From Actinacidiphila acidipaludis (GTDB lineage Bacteria > Actinomycetota > Actinomycetes > Streptomycetales > Streptomycetaceae): a DNA stretch of 64,000 nucleotides. This document shows positions 53,493 through 64,000 of this stretch, one piece after another. A model generated the notes under the pieces. That model ran no database searches. It was not told the origin of the DNA and was given only the letters and a program-made list of their open reading frames with translations. The stretch's first letter is position 1. Every line of letters starts with the position of its first letter. Both the position numbers and the translations under genes were made by a program. Location of the stretch: the NCBI RefSeq assembly GCF_019890725.1, contig NZ_JAINZZ010000004.1:186001-250000 (forward strand), given 5' to 3'.

Positions 53493-54200
53493 TCAGGTGT
53501 GGGTGTAGGCCACCAGCGAGATGCCGACGTAGTGGACGATGAACGCCGCGAGCGTGAAGGAGTGGAAGACCTCGTGGAAGCCGAACCAGCGCGGCGAGGG
53601 GTTCGGCCGCTTGAAGCCGTAGATGGCCGCGCCGGTGCTGTAGAGCACGCCGCCGACGATCACGCAGACCATCACGGCGACACCGCCGGTGCGCAGGAAG
53701 TCCGGCAGGAAGAAGATCGCGACCCAGCCGAGCGCGATGTAGCAGGGCGTGTACAGCCAGCGCGGCGCGCCGACCCAGAAGACCCGGAAGGCGATGCCGG
53801 CCAGCGCTCCCGCCCACACCAGCCACAGCAGCAGCTCAGAAGTGGCCCCCGGCAGCAGCAGGATGGTGAGCGGCGTGTAGGTGCCGGCGATGATCAGGAA
53901 GATGTTGGCATGGTCAAGTCGCCGCAAAATTCCTGAGCCGCGCGGCCCCCAGTTTCCGCGGTGGTAGAGCGCGCTCGTCCCGAACAGCGCGCACGCGGTG
54001 ACCGTGAAGACGGCGCACGCGATACGCCCCCGGGTGCTCTGCGCGAACGCGGTCAGAGCGACGCCGGCCACCAGCACCGCCGGGAACATCCCGGCGTGCA
54101 ACCACCCTCTGAGCACGGGTTTTGCGAGCTTCGGCAGGTCCACTGCACCGGCAGGCGGGGGTACCGCGGCAGTCTCGTCCACGTCGGTCATGCCGCTCAT
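53493..54200 (-). CDS. trhA: Hemolysin III family (PAQR-like) membrane protein
   Basis: A 235-residue seven-helix membrane protein of the TrhA/YqfA family, distantly related to PAQR receptors. Diagnostic motifs are TSALYHRGNWG with the metal-type His (near 96-106), LDHANIFLIIAGTYTPL (about 114-130) and GFHEVFHSF near 209-217. Bacterial TrhA homologues act in membrane energetics and are not established toxins in streptomycetes. ATG 54200; a second ATG lies three codons on. It is divergent from pckG. Confidence 0.88.
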   Translation of the reverse strand: MSGMTDVDETAAVPPPAGAVDLPKLAKPVLRGWLHAGMFPAVLVAGVALTAFAQSTRGRIACAVFTVTACALFGTSALYHRGNWGPRGSGILRRLDHANIFLIIAGTYTPLTILLLPGATSELLLWLVWAGALAGIAFRVFWVGAPRWLYTPCYIALGWVAIFFLPDFLRTGGVAVMVCVIVGGVLYSTGAAIYGFKRPNPSPRWFGFHEVFHSFTLAAFIVHYVGISLVAYTHT

Positions 54201-54301
54201 CGTACCTACGGCACCGTAAGTTACCCATAAGTAGGACTCTGCTGGAGTACGTGGCGATGGTCACCTCCCCTGCCCTGGACAGAATCATTTGAAGGGGCTC
54301 A

Positions 54302-54315
54302 CACTCATATGAGTG
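54302..54315. promoter_or_regulatory. 14-bp palindrome upstream of pckG
   Basis: CACTCATATGAGTG is a perfect 14-bp palindrome 118 bases before the pckG start, in an AT-rich island of the divergent promoter region. It may be the operator of an unknown dimeric regulator of gluconeogenesis or of trhA. Confidence 0.45.
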
Positions 54316-54432
54316 CGGTCGGCACCGGATGAGCACTCCACGAACGCGTCCGGGTCGCAGCCCCCAAGGGGCACCAACCGAACCCTCAACATGTGACGCC
54401 GGTCTGTGCGGACCCGGCGGGACGGAGCGATC

Positions 54433-56253
54433 GTGGCGCGCGGCATTGCGGCTCCCACCAACCACCAGGAACTGATCAACTGGGTCGGCGAGATCGCCGA
54501 ACTGACTCAGCCCGACGAGGTCGTGTGGTGCGACGGCTCCGAGGAGGAGTACCACCGGCTGGCCGGTGAACTCGTCGAGAAGGGCACCTTCACCGAACTC
54601 GACCCGACCCTGCGCCCCAACTCCTACTACGCCGCCTCCGACCCCTCGGACGTGGCGCGCGTGGAGGACCGGACGTTCATCTGCTCCCAGCGCGAGGAGG
54701 ACGCCGGCCCGACCAACCACTGGAAGGACCCCGCCGAAATGCGCGAGGTCTTCGTGGGCCGGGAGGGTGACGGCGGGCTGTTCCGCGGCTCGATGCGCGG
54801 CCGGACGATGTACGTCGTCCCGTTCTGCATGGGCCCGCTGGGCTCGCCCCTGTCCGCGATCGGCGTGGAGATCACCGACTCCGCGTACGTGGCGGTGTCC
54901 ATGCGCACCATGACGCGCATGGGGCAGCCGGTGCTGGACGAGCTCGGCGACGACGGCTTCTTCGTCAAGGCCGTGCACTCGGTCGGCGCCCCGCTCGCCG
55001 AGGGCCAGGCCGACGTGCCGTGGCCGTGCAACACGACCAAGTACATCTCGCACTTCCCCGAGGACCGGGAGATCTGGTCCTACGGCTCCGGCTACGGCGG
55101 CAACGCCCTGCTGGGCAAGAAGTGCTACGCGCTGCGCATCGCCTCGGTGATGGCCCGCGACGAGGGCTGGCTCGCCGAGCACATGCTGATCCTCAAGCTC
55201 ACCCCGCCGCGCGGCGAGGCGAAGTACGTCGCGGCCGCGTTCCCGTCGGCCTGCGGCAAGACCAACCTGGCCATGCTGGAGCCGACGATCTCCGGCTGGA
55301 CGGTGGAGACCATCGGCGACGACATCGCCTGGATGCGGTTCGGCGAGGACGGCCGGCTCTACGCGATCAACCCCGAGGCCGGCTTCTTCGGCGTCGCGCC
55401 CGGCACCGGCGAGCACACCAACGCCAACGCCATGAAGACGATGTACGCCAACTCGGTCTTCACCAACGTCGCCCTCACCGACGAGGGCGACGTGTGGTGG
55501 GAGGGCATGACCGAGGAGCCCCCGGCCCACCTGACGGACTGGAAGGGCAACGACTGGACCCCGGACAGCGACACCCCGGCGGCCCACCCCAACGCCCGCT
55601 TCACCGTCCCGGCCTCCCAGTGCCCGATCATCGCGCCGGAGTGGGAGGACCCCAAGGGCGTGCCGATCTCGGCGATCCTCTTCGGCGGCCGCCGCGCCTC
55701 CGCGGTGCCGCTGGTCACCGAGTCCTTCGACTGGCAGCACGGCGTCTTCCTCGGCGCGAACGTGGCCAGCGAGAAGACGGCCGCGGCCGAGGGCAAGGTC
55801 GGCGAGCTGCGCCGGGACCCGTTCGCCATGCTGCCGTTCTGCGGCTACAACATGGGCGACTACTTCGGCCACTGGGTGAAGCTGGGCCGTACCCACGACC
55901 CGGCCAAGCTGCCGACGATCTACTACGTCAACTGGTTCCGCAAGGACGCCGACGGGCGCTTCGTGTGGCCCGGCTTCGGCGAGAACAGCCGCGTGCTGAA
56001 GTGGATCGTCGAACGGCTCAACGGCCAGGCGGAGGGCGTGCGGACGCCGATCGGCATCGTGCCGGCCGAGGGGTCGCTGGACACCGCGGGGCTCGGCATC
56101 AGCCAGGCCGACCTCGACCTGCTGCTCACAGTCGACCCCGAGGTGTGGCGCGAGGAGGCGTCCCTCATCCCGGCCCACCTGGAGACGTTCGGCTCCCACA
56201 CTCCGAAGGAACTGTGGGACGAGTACGAGGCCCTGGTCTCCCGCCTGGGCTGA
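54433..56253 (+). CDS. pckG: Phosphoenolpyruvate carboxykinase (GTP)
   Basis: A 606-residue GTP-dependent PEP carboxykinase, normal length. It makes PEP from oxaloacetate with GTP, the entry step of gluconeogenesis. Motifs: [20 protein letters not shown], the P-loop with reactive Cys [13 protein letters not shown] (Cys near 274), the metal site [10 protein letters not shown], and the GTP-binding block [22 protein letters not shown] 54433 has GGAG at good spacing. It is divergent from trhA over 232 bases. Confidence 0.97.
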   Translation: MARGIAAPTNHQELINWVGEIAELTQPDEVVWCDGSEEEYHRLAGELVEKGTFTELDPTLRPNSYYAASDPSDVARVEDRTFICSQREEDAGPTNHWKDPAEMREVFVGREGDGGLFRGSMRGRTMYVVPFCMGPLGSPLSAIGVEITDSAYVAVSMRTMTRMGQPVLDELGDDGFFVKAVHSVGAPLAEGQADVPWPCNTTKYISHFPEDREIWSYGSGYGGNALLGKKCYALRIASVMARDEGWLAEHMLILKLTPPRGEAKYVAAAFPSACGKTNLAMLEPTISGWTVETIGDDIAWMRFGEDGRLYAINPEAGFFGVAPGTGEHTNANAMKTMYANSVFTNVALTDEGDVWWEGMTEEPPAHLTDWKGNDWTPDSDTPAAHPNARFTVPASQCPIIAPEWEDPKGVPISAILFGGRRASAVPLVTESFDWQHGVFLGANVASEKTAAAEGKVGELRRDPFAMLPFCGYNMGDYFGHWVKLGRTHDPAKLPTIYYVNWFRKDADGRFVWPGFGENSRVLKWIVERLNGQAEGVRTPIGIVPAEGSLDTAGLGISQADLDLLLTVDPEVWREEASLIPAHLETFGSHTPKELWDEYEALVSRLG

Positions 56254-56264
56254 GGCTCACCTCA

Positions 56265-56302
56265 CCCGCGGGGTGGGCCCTCTTCAGGGCTCACCCCGCG
56301 GG
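56265..56302. terminator. Terminator after pckG
   Basis: CCCGCGGGGTGGGCCC and GGGCTCACCCCGCGGG pair over 16 positions with one G-T wobble across a 6-base loop, between convergent genes. Confidence 0.75.
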
Positions 56303-56312
56303 AGGGGGAAGG

Positions 56313-57524
56313 TCAGGGCTGGCTGTAGCCGGTGAGGAAACGGCCGATCCGGGTGACCGCGTCGGTCAGGTCCTCCTTGGCCGGCAGGGTGACCAGGCGG
56401 AAGTGGTCCGGCTCGGGCCAGTTGAACCCCGTGCCCTGCACGATCAGGATCCGCTCGGCCCGCAACAGGTCCAGCACCATCTGCTGGTCGTCCTTGATCT
56501 TGTACACCTTCGGGTCCAGCCGCGGGAACGCGTACAGCGCCCCCTTCGGCTTCACGCAGGTGACCCCGGGGATCGCGGTGAGCGCCTCGTACGCGGCGTC
56601 GCGCTGCTCGGTGAGCCGGCCGCCCGGCAGGACCAGGTCCTTGATCGACTGCCGCCCGCCCAGCGCGGTGGCGATCGCGTGCTGCGCGGGCACGTTCGCG
56701 CACAGCCGCATGTTCGCCAGGATGGTCAGGCCCTCGATGTAGCTGGTCGCGTGGTCCTTGGGCCCGCACACCGCGAGCCAGCCGCTGCGGAAGCCGGCCA
56801 CCCGGTACGCCTTGGACAGCCCGTTGAAGGTGAGGGTCAGCAGGTCGGGGGCGATCGCGGCGAACGGCGTGTGCGTGGCGTCGTCGTAGAGGATCTTGTC
56901 GTAGATCTCGTCGGCGCAGACGATCAGCCGGTGCCGGCGGGCGATCTCGGCGAAGCCGCGGAGCAGCTCGTCGTCGTAGACCGCGCCGGTCGGGTTGTTC
57001 GGGTTGATGATCACGATCGCCTTGGTGCGGTCAGTGATCCTGCGCTCGATGTCGGCGAGGTCGGGGTACCAGTCCGCGCCCTCGTCGCAGCGGTAGTGCA
57101 CGGCCGTGCCGCCGGACAGCGACACCGCGGCGGTCCACAGCGGGTAGTCCGGTGCCGGGACCAGCACCTCGTCGCCGTCGTCGAGCAGCGCCTGCATCGA
57201 CATCTGGATCAGCTCGGACACGCCGTTGCCGAGGTAGACGTCCTCGACGTCCAGGTCGATGCCCTTGGTCTGGTAGTGCTGCATCACGGCGCGGCGGGCC
57301 GGCAGGATGCCCTTGGAGTTGACGTAGCCGTGGGCGGTGCCCAGCGACCTGAGCATGTCCTCCAGGATCTCCGGCGGGCACTCGAACCCGAACGGCGCCG
57401 GGTTGCCGGTGTTCAGCTCCAGGATGCGGTGGCCCGCCGCCTGAAGCCGCATGGCCTCCTCGAGCACCGGTCCGCGGATGTCGTAGCAGACGTTGGCGAG
57501 CTTCGTGGACTGGATCACCTGCAT
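56313..57524 (-). CDS. PLP-dependent aminotransferase (AlaT-like)
   Basis: A 403-residue fold-I aminotransferase. The PLP lysine is in TFNGLSKAYRVAGFRSGW (about 236-253), with NPNNPTGAVYDDE and the C-terminal NWPEPDHFRLVTLP Arg. Overall it resembles AlaT, which links pyruvate, alanine and glutamate. Start: ATG 57524 with AAGGTG at six bases. It begins 5 bases after the D-aminoacylase stop, so the two are co-transcribed, and it could draw amino groups from or feed the same D-amino-acid/pyruvate pool. Confidence 0.9.
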   Translation of the reverse strand: MQVIQSTKLANVCYDIRGPVLEEAMRLQAAGHRILELNTGNPAPFGFECPPEILEDMLRSLGTAHGYVNSKGILPARRAVMQHYQTKGIDLDVEDVYLGNGVSELIQMSMQALLDDGDEVLVPAPDYPLWTAAVSLSGGTAVHYRCDEGADWYPDLADIERRITDRTKAIVIINPNNPTGAVYDDELLRGFAEIARRHRLIVCADEIYDKILYDDATHTPFAAIAPDLLTLTFNGLSKAYRVAGFRSGWLAVCGPKDHATSYIEGLTILANMRLCANVPAQHAIATALGGRQSIKDLVLPGGRLTEQRDAAYEALTAIPGVTCVKPKGALYAFPRLDPKVYKIKDDQQMVLDLLRAERILIVQGTGFNWPEPDHFRLVTLPAKEDLTDAVTRIGRFLTGYSQP

Positions 57525-57529
57525 GTGCG

Positions 57530-59143
57530 TCACCTTACGGGCACGCCATCGGGGCCGCTCGGTGTTTTTCGCCACCCCGGGCCGCCGCGCCGCACCGAGC
57601 GCCCGGCCAGGACGTCGGTCCTGCGGCCCTCCCTGACCACGAACCGGCCGTCGATCAGCACGTACGGGATACCGGTCGGCAGCACCCGCGGCCGGTCGTA
57701 GGTGGCGCCCGCCGCGACCGTCTCCGGATCGAAGAGCACCAGGTCGGCGCGGTACCCTTCGCGGACCAGCCCGCGGTCGGCCAGGCCCAGCCGGGCGGCC
57801 GGCCGGCCGGACAGATGGGCGACGCACTCCTCCAGGCCGAGGACGCCGAGCTCCCGCACGTAGTGGCCGAGGTAGTGCGGGAAGGTGCCGTAGGCGCGGG
57901 GGTGCGGTTTGGCGCCGTGCAGGATCCCGTCGGATCCGCCCGTGTGGGTGATGTGCCGCATGATCGCCCGCACGTTCGCCTCGTCACCCACGTGCTGGAG
58001 GATCGTGGTGCCCAGCCGGTCGGCGAGCAGCAGCGCGCGGGCCGCCGGCCAGCCGTCGAGGCGGGTGCCGACCCGGCCGGACAGCGCCGGATCGCCCACC
58101 CCGGAGACCTCGATCGTCGCCCAGTCCATGGGCACCCCGTGGCTGCCGTCGGAGCCCTCGACCTCCAGCGCGTGCCGGATCCGCTCGGCCGTCGCGTCGT
58201 CCCGCAGCCGGGCCAGCGTCGCCTCGGGACCGCCGGCCGCGGCCCAGCTCGGCAGCAGCGCGGCCAGCGTCGTGCAGCCGGGGGTGTAGGGATAGGTGTC
58301 CAGCGTGACGTCGGTGCCGGCGGCCAGCGCGTCGTCGAGCAGGGCCAGCAGTTCGCCGGCCCGGCCGCGGTTGACGCCGAAGTTCATGGTGGCGTGGGCC
58401 AGGTGCAGCGCGCAGCCGGTGCGGGCGGCCAGCGCCAGCATCTCGCGGTAGGCCTCCAGCGCGCCGGCGCCGTAACTGCGGTGGTGCGGGCAGTAGTAGC
58501 CGCCGTAGCGGGCCACCACCCGGCACAGTTCGGTGAGTTCGGCGTCCGAGGCGTACATCCCCGGCGTGTACGTCAGCCCCGACGACAGCCCGGCCGCGCC
58601 CTGTTCCAGTCCCTCGGCGACCAGGGCGCACATCCGGGCCACCTCGCTCCCGGTGGCCGGGCGGTCCTCCCAGCCGGTGACCATCGCCCGGACCGTGCCC
58701 TGCGGGACGAGGTAGGCCGCGTTGACGGCGACGCCCGCGTCCAGCCGGTCCAGGTAGCCGCCGACGCTGCGCCAGCCGAAGTCGACGTCCCGGCCGTCGC
58801 CGTTCCAGCCGGCGAGCTGGGTGCGCAGCGCGTCGAGCGTCGGCTCGTCGGCGGGCGCGTAGGACAGGCCGTCCTGGCCCAGCACCTCCAGCGTGACGCC
58901 CTGCGCGGCCTTGGCCTCGTGCGCCGGGTCGGTGAGCAGCGCGAGGTCGCTGTGCGCGTGCATGTCGACGAAGCCGGGGCTCAGCACGAGCCCCTCGGCG
59001 TGCACGGTGGCGCGCGCGGTCAGCCGCGGCCCGCCGGGCGGCCGGATCTCGACGACGCGGCCGCCGTCGATCCCGACGTCGGCCGGGTACCGGCCGTTCC
59101 CGGTGCCGTCCACGACGGTCGCACCCTGCACCACCAGATCCAT
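57530..59143 (-). CDS. N-acyl-D-amino-acid deacylase
   Basis: A 537-residue amidohydrolase-superfamily D-aminoacylase. The N-terminal beta-sandwich start (MDLVVQGATVVDGTG) leads to the metal motif GFVDMHAHSD near 63-72, the YYCPHHRSYG segment with metal-binding Cys/His near 215-224, and the SDGILHGAKPHPRAYGTFPHYLG block with catalytic Asp. It releases free D-amino acids from N-acyl forms, for example from N-acetylated D-residues. GGAGAGGGG precedes the ATG. The AlaT-like gene follows 5 bases later. Confidence 0.92.
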   Translation of the reverse strand: MDLVVQGATVVDGTGNGRYPADVGIDGGRVVEIRPPGGPRLTARATVHAEGLVLSPGFVDMHAHSDLALLTDPAHEAKAAQGVTLEVLGQDGLSYAPADEPTLDALRTQLAGWNGDGRDVDFGWRSVGGYLDRLDAGVAVNAAYLVPQGTVRAMVTGWEDRPATGSEVARMCALVAEGLEQGAAGLSSGLTYTPGMYASDAELTELCRVVARYGGYYCPHHRSYGAGALEAYREMLALAARTGCALHLAHATMNFGVNRGRAGELLALLDDALAAGTDVTLDTYPYTPGCTTLAALLPSWAAAGGPEATLARLRDDATAERIRHALEVEGSDGSHGVPMDWATIEVSGVGDPALSGRVGTRLDGWPAARALLLADRLGTTILQHVGDEANVRAIMRHITHTGGSDGILHGAKPHPRAYGTFPHYLGHYVRELGVLGLEECVAHLSGRPAARLGLADRGLVREGYRADLVLFDPETVAAGATYDRPRVLPTGIPYVLIDGRFVVREGRRTDVLAGRSVRRGGPGWRKTPSGPDGVPVR

Positions 59144-59355
59144 CGCGCACCCCTCTCCGGCGCCCCGCCGCGAGGCCGCGCGGCACGGGCGCGAGGAGCG
59201 CGGACCATCGTAGAAGCGGCGCCGGATCCGCCCGGTGGCGGGTGCCGGGCGGATGCCGCGGGCCGTCGTCGCACGCCTCGCGGTGGACGGTGGGCGATCC
59301 TCGGGCCGGCGTTCGGTTCTGGGCGGTACGCGATCCGCGGGCCGGCGCCGGCAGG

Positions 59356-61407
<2,052 letters not shown>

Positions 61408-61504
61408 CCCGTCACTTTCTCACGCCTCCGCCGCCCGCTGTGACCGCCGGTATCCGTATGTCGGCCCGGGCGGCCCCCTTACGCTGGGACTCCGCCCGCT
61501 CGAC

Positions 61505-61777
61505 GTGACGCCCACCCGCCCGGAGCACGTCCTCCTGGTCGTCGAGGTGGTCTCCGCCGGGTCCGAGACCAGGGACCGCGTCGTCAAGGTCGAGCAGTAC
61601 GCCAAGGCCGGCATCCCCTTCTACTGGCGGATCGAGCGGACGGCCACCGGGCTTCCGCTCGTGTACACCTGTCTGCTCGACCCGGCCGCGGACCGCTACC
61701 GCGACGGCGACGTGTTCACCGGCGTGATCAAGGCCGCCGCGCCCTTTCCCGTCGAGGTCGATCTCGGCGCTCCCTGA
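61505..61777 (+). pseudogene. Truncated Uma2 family (DUF820) endonuclease remnant
   Basis: A 90-residue frame carries only the catalytic C-terminal half of a Uma2/DUF820 protein: VLLVVEVVSAGSETRDRVVKVEQYAKAGIPFYWRIE, shown here by its key residues Glu, Asp and Lys, and a normal C-terminal end. The N-terminal 90-100 residues of this usually about 190-residue family are absent, and upstream sequence up to the YyaL start shows none of them. No ribosome binding site is present. It is best read as a 5'-deleted copy of a family that expands widely in actinomycetes. Confidence 0.72.
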
Positions 61778-61814
61778 CCCCGCCTCCCGGTCCGGAAAAA
61801 ACCTCCGGGCCGCG

Positions 61815-61841
61815 TGTCGAATCGCGCGGGGTCCGTTCGAC
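61815..61841 (+). promoter_or_regulatory. ECF42-type promoter
   Basis: TGTCGA at 61815-61820, a 17-base spacer, then CGAC at 61838-61841. This fits the -35/-10 pattern I recall for promoters read by ECF42 sigma factors. It lies 55 bases before the YCII/DGPF gene, the first gene of the presumed operon with the sigma factor, so autoregulation is likely. Confidence 0.55.
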
Positions 61842-61895
61842 GCGTAGGTGAAGGCGGGGAGGACCCGCCGGAGGACCACAGAGAAGGACAGTGCG

Positions 61896-62252
61896 ATGCG
61901 CTTCATGATGCTGCTGGAGCTGGATCCGTCGAAGGCGCCCGCCCAGGGCCCCAGCGAGGAGCTGATGACCGAGATGGGCAAGCTGATCGAGGAGATGACC
62001 AAGGCGGGCGTGCTGCTGGACACCGGCGGGCTGCGCCCGGTCGAGGAGGGGACGGCGCTGCGGCAGTCGGGCGGCCGGCTGACCGTGCTCGACGGGCCGT
62101 TCACCGAGGCCAAGGAGGTTGTCGGCGGGTACTGCATCGTCCAGGCGAAGTCCCAGGAGGAGGCCGTGGAGTGGGCCTCCCGGTTCCTGGCGATCCACGG
62201 CCCCGAGTGGGACATCAGGTCCCAGGTGCGGCAGATCGAGGAACCCGCGTAG
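61896..62252 (+). CDS. YCII/DGPF domain protein
   Basis: A 118-residue YciI-like protein. It starts RFMMLLELDPSK and contains the diagnostic VLDGPFTEAKEVVGGYCIV segment at about 67-85. DGPF proteins are the conserved genetic partners of ECF42 sigma factors and may help sense the signal, although mechanism is unresolved. Start: ATG 61896 after GAAGGACAGTGCG. The ECF42 gene starts 71 bases downstream, beyond a hairpin. Confidence 0.88.
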   Translation: MRFMMLLELDPSKAPAQGPSEELMTEMGKLIEEMTKAGVLLDTGGLRPVEEGTALRQSGGRLTVLDGPFTEAKEVVGGYCIVQAKSQEEAVEWASRFLAIHGPEWDIRSQVRQIEEPA

Positions 62253-62271
62253 GGCCGTTCGGCACACCGTG

Positions 62272-62302
62272 CGGGCCGCCCGTGCTTTGCGCGGGCGGCC
62301 CG
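62272..62302 (+). terminator. Hairpin between the YCII and sigma genes
   Basis: CGGGCCGCCCG and CGGGCGGCCCG are perfect complements around a 9-base loop with a TTT. It may attenuate rather than end transcription, lowering sigma factor output relative to the YCII gene. Confidence 0.55.
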
Positions 62303-62323
62303 GGCCTGCTGTCATGGGTTGGC

Positions 62324-63664
62324 GTGACGGCAGACGACACGGGGGACGGCAGGGCGGACGAGCGGGCCCGCAGGGCGGTGGACGCCGTGTGGCGGATCGA
62401 GTCCCCGCGCCTGATCGCCGGGCTCACCCGCATGGTGCACGACCTGGGCGTCGCCGAGGAGCTGGCCCAGGACGCGCTGGTGGCCGCCCTGGAGCAGTGG
62501 CCCGCGGAGGGTGTCCCCCGCAACCCCGGCGCCTGGCTGATGACCACCGCCAAGCGCCGCGCGGTGGACCAGATCCGCCGCAACGAGACGTACGCCCGCA
62601 AGCTGCGGATGCTCGGCCACGAGCTGGAACTCGACCAGGGGTCGGCGTCGTTCGAGGTGCCCGACGACCCCGAGGTCATCGAGGACGACCTGCTGCGGCT
62701 GGTCTTCGTCTCCTGCCACCCCGTGCTGTCCCGGGAGGCCCGGGTGGCCCTGACGCTGCGGCTGCTGGGCGGACTGACCACCGACGAGATCGCCCGGGCG
62801 TTCCTCGTCCCGGAGGCCACGGTCGCGCAGCGCATCGTGCGGGCGAAACGCACCCTGGCCCGGGAGAAGGTGCCCTTCGAGGTGCCCTACGGGCCGGACC
62901 GCGCGGACCGGCTCGCCTCGGTGCTCGAAGTGGTCTACCTGATCTTCAACGAGGGCTACGCGGCGACCGCGGGCGACGACTGGATGCGGCCCGGGCTGTG
63001 CGAGGACGCCCTGCGGCTGGCCCGGGTGCTGAGCGGCCTGATGCGGGCCGAGCCCGAGGTGCACGGCCTCACCGCGCTGCTGGAGATCCAGGCGTCCCGG
63101 TCCGCGGCCCGCACCAGCGGGTCCGTGCCGGTGCTGCTGCTGGACCAGGACCGCCGTCACTGGGACCAGTTGCTGATCCGCCGCGGGTTCGCGGCGCTGG
63201 CCCGGGCCGAGGCGGCGGCGCGGGCGCGCGGCGTGCCGCCCGGCCCGTACGCGCTGCAGGCGGCCATCGCGGCGAGCCACGCGCGGGCGCTGGACCCGGC
63301 GCGGACCGACTGGGCGGCCATCGCCGCGCTGTACGAGCAGCTCGCGGCACGGGCGCCCTCCCCCGTCGTCGAGCTGAACCGCGCGGTCGCGGTCGGGATG
63401 GCCCGGGGCCCCGCCGACGGCCTCGCCCTGCTCGACGCCCTGGCCGCGGGCCCGGCCGGCCCCGCGCTGGAGGACTACCACCTGCTGCCGAGCGTCCGCG
63501 GCGACCTGCTCTCCCGCCTCGGCCGTTCCGCCGAGGCCCGGGCCGAGTTCACCCGGGCCGCCGCCCTCACCCGCAACAACGCCGAACGCGCCCTCCTGCT
63601 GGAGCGGGCGGCGGCCGAGGCGGCGGCCGCGGACGCGGCGCCCGAGGACGACCGGACGAGCTGA
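62324..63664 (+). CDS. ECF42-like RNA polymerase sigma factor with C-terminal TPR-type extension
   Basis: A 446-residue ECF-type sigma factor. Region 2 (about 20-85; VWRIESPRLIAGLTRMVHD and NPGAWLMTTAKRRAVDQIRR) and region 4 (about 130-185; LGGLTTDEIARAFLVPEATVAQRIVRAKR) are clear. A 240-residue C-terminal extension (DUF6596/TPR-like helices, with YLIFNEGYAAT and PYALQAAIAASHARA) marks the ECF42 type, which lacks a classical anti-sigma factor. GTG 62324 is the inferred start, without a strong ribosome binding site. The DGPF gene upstream supports the class. Confidence 0.88.
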   Translation: MTADDTGDGRADERARRAVDAVWRIESPRLIAGLTRMVHDLGVAEELAQDALVAALEQWPAEGVPRNPGAWLMTTAKRRAVDQIRRNETYARKLRMLGHELELDQGSASFEVPDDPEVIEDDLLRLVFVSCHPVLSREARVALTLRLLGGLTTDEIARAFLVPEATVAQRIVRAKRTLAREKVPFEVPYGPDRADRLASVLEVVYLIFNEGYAATAGDDWMRPGLCEDALRLARVLSGLMRAEPEVHGLTALLEIQASRSAARTSGSVPVLLLDQDRRHWDQLLIRRGFAALARAEAAARARGVPPGPYALQAAIAASHARALDPARTDWAAIAALYEQLAARAPSPVVELNRAVAVGMARGPADGLALLDALAAGPAGPALEDYHLLPSVRGDLLSRLGRSAEARAEFTRAAALTRNNAERALLLERAAAEAAAADAAPEDDRTS

Positions 63665-63852
63665 CACACGGCCCGCGCTGGGGACCGCGAGCCCGGCGCG
63701 GGACGTTCCGGTAGGTCAACGCCCCCTGAGGCGCGGGCTGTCCCGCGGGGACCCGCGTGCGCACGGGATCCACACCCGTTCGGGCGCTTGACGCGGCGTC
63801 AGGACGGGCACCAACACCTCTCAGGGTTGTCGACCGGTTCGCGGGAGGGCAT

Positions 63853-64000
63853 GTGCCGGAGTCACGGATCGCGCTGCGGGCGGCGGACCGCGAGGAGGTC
63901 GAACGGCTGCTGGAACGGGCCGTCGCGGACGCCGGGCCGCGGACGCCGGCCGGGACCGCGGATCTGCTCGCCGAGGGCCGGGAGCACCTGGCGGCGATCG
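63853..64000 (+). CDS. Partial gene cut by the window end
   Basis: An open frame from GTG 63853 runs past the window edge. GGAGGG lies just upstream, and third positions are GC-rich. The 49 visible residues start PESRIALRAADREEVERLLE, a pattern seen at the start of GNAT acetyltransferases, but too little is present for a firm family. A TTGACG promoter-like hexamer lies at 63788-63793. Confidence 0.55.
   Translation, partial: MPESRIALRAADREEVERLLERAVADAGPRTPAGTADLLAEGREHLAAI

Overview
The window is chromosomal DNA from a high-GC actinomycete, almost certainly Streptomyces or a close relative in the Streptomycetaceae. Supporting signs are very GC-rich third codon positions, many GTG starts, a WhiB-like regulator, a polyphosphate glucokinase, a PhoH/PIN protein, a SpoIIE-type phosphatase with its own kinase-like domain, a GTP-type PEP carboxykinase, and DUF families typical of streptomycetes. 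No rRNA, tRNA, CRISPR array, insertion sequence or prophage was recognised. Most genes are conserved core-genome genes. The more variable material is the Tad pilus locus, the D-amino-acid genes, and several remnants and repeats.

Layout. 0-3.6 kb: a PAP2 phosphatase, a membrane protein, and a BlaI repressor/M56 metalloprotease pair; near-identical BlaI-type dyads lie upstream of both the PAP2 gene and blaI. 4-7.1 kb: two tandem LLM flavin/F420-type monooxygenases and an F420-reductase-like Rossmann protein, preceded by two TTGAC-type dyads. 7.3-15.7 kb: housekeeping genes (CYTH phosphatase, ychF, ppgK, ispH, xseA-xseB, nitroreductase, DUF4245, glpX). 15.7-22.1 kb: a WhiB-like regulator, a DUF1707 protein, two unrelated fumarases side by side, a DUF402 protein and a methyltransferase. 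22.2-28.9 kb: a large PP2C/GAF/ATPase signalling protein, then a translationally coupled PadR-ABC ATPase-FtsX permease operon. 29-35.5 kb: AI-2E exporter family protein, secreted lytic transglycosylase-like protein, PhoH, isoprenyl transferase and aldo/keto reductase.

35.5-46.8 kb is a complete Tad (Flp pilus) locus, transcribed mainly leftward: zinc-ribbon protein, CpaB/RcpC, a CpaE(TadZ)-TadE in-frame fusion, TadE, CpaF, TadB, TadC, Flp pilin, TadG, a lipoprotein and an OmpA-domain protein, ending in a strong terminator. A prepilin peptidase, a DUF192 protein and another lipoprotein lie just beyond. 47-48.5 kb is a secreted GH18 chitinase with a DasR-type operator. 48.6-59.1 kb holds a D-amino-acid theme: a PfkB kinase-IclR-RidA operon divergent from a fold-III PLP amino acid deaminase, and further on a D-aminoacylase-aminotransferase operon. 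Between them lie a TetR gene next to a decayed MFS transporter, a hemolysin III-type membrane protein and pckG. 59.3-64 kb has a YyaL-type thioredoxin-domain protein, a truncated Uma2 remnant, and an ECF42-like sigma factor with its YCII/DGPF partner, ending in a gene cut by the window edge.

The strongest leads for follow-up are the CpaE-TadE fusion and the repeat-bearing gap after it in the Tad operon, the shared BlaI dyads, the D-amino-acid/RidA gene set, the LLM cassette with paired dyads, the multiply broken MFS gene beside its intact TetR, and an ECF42-type promoter in front of the YCII gene. Assignments come from reading motifs; no database search was run.
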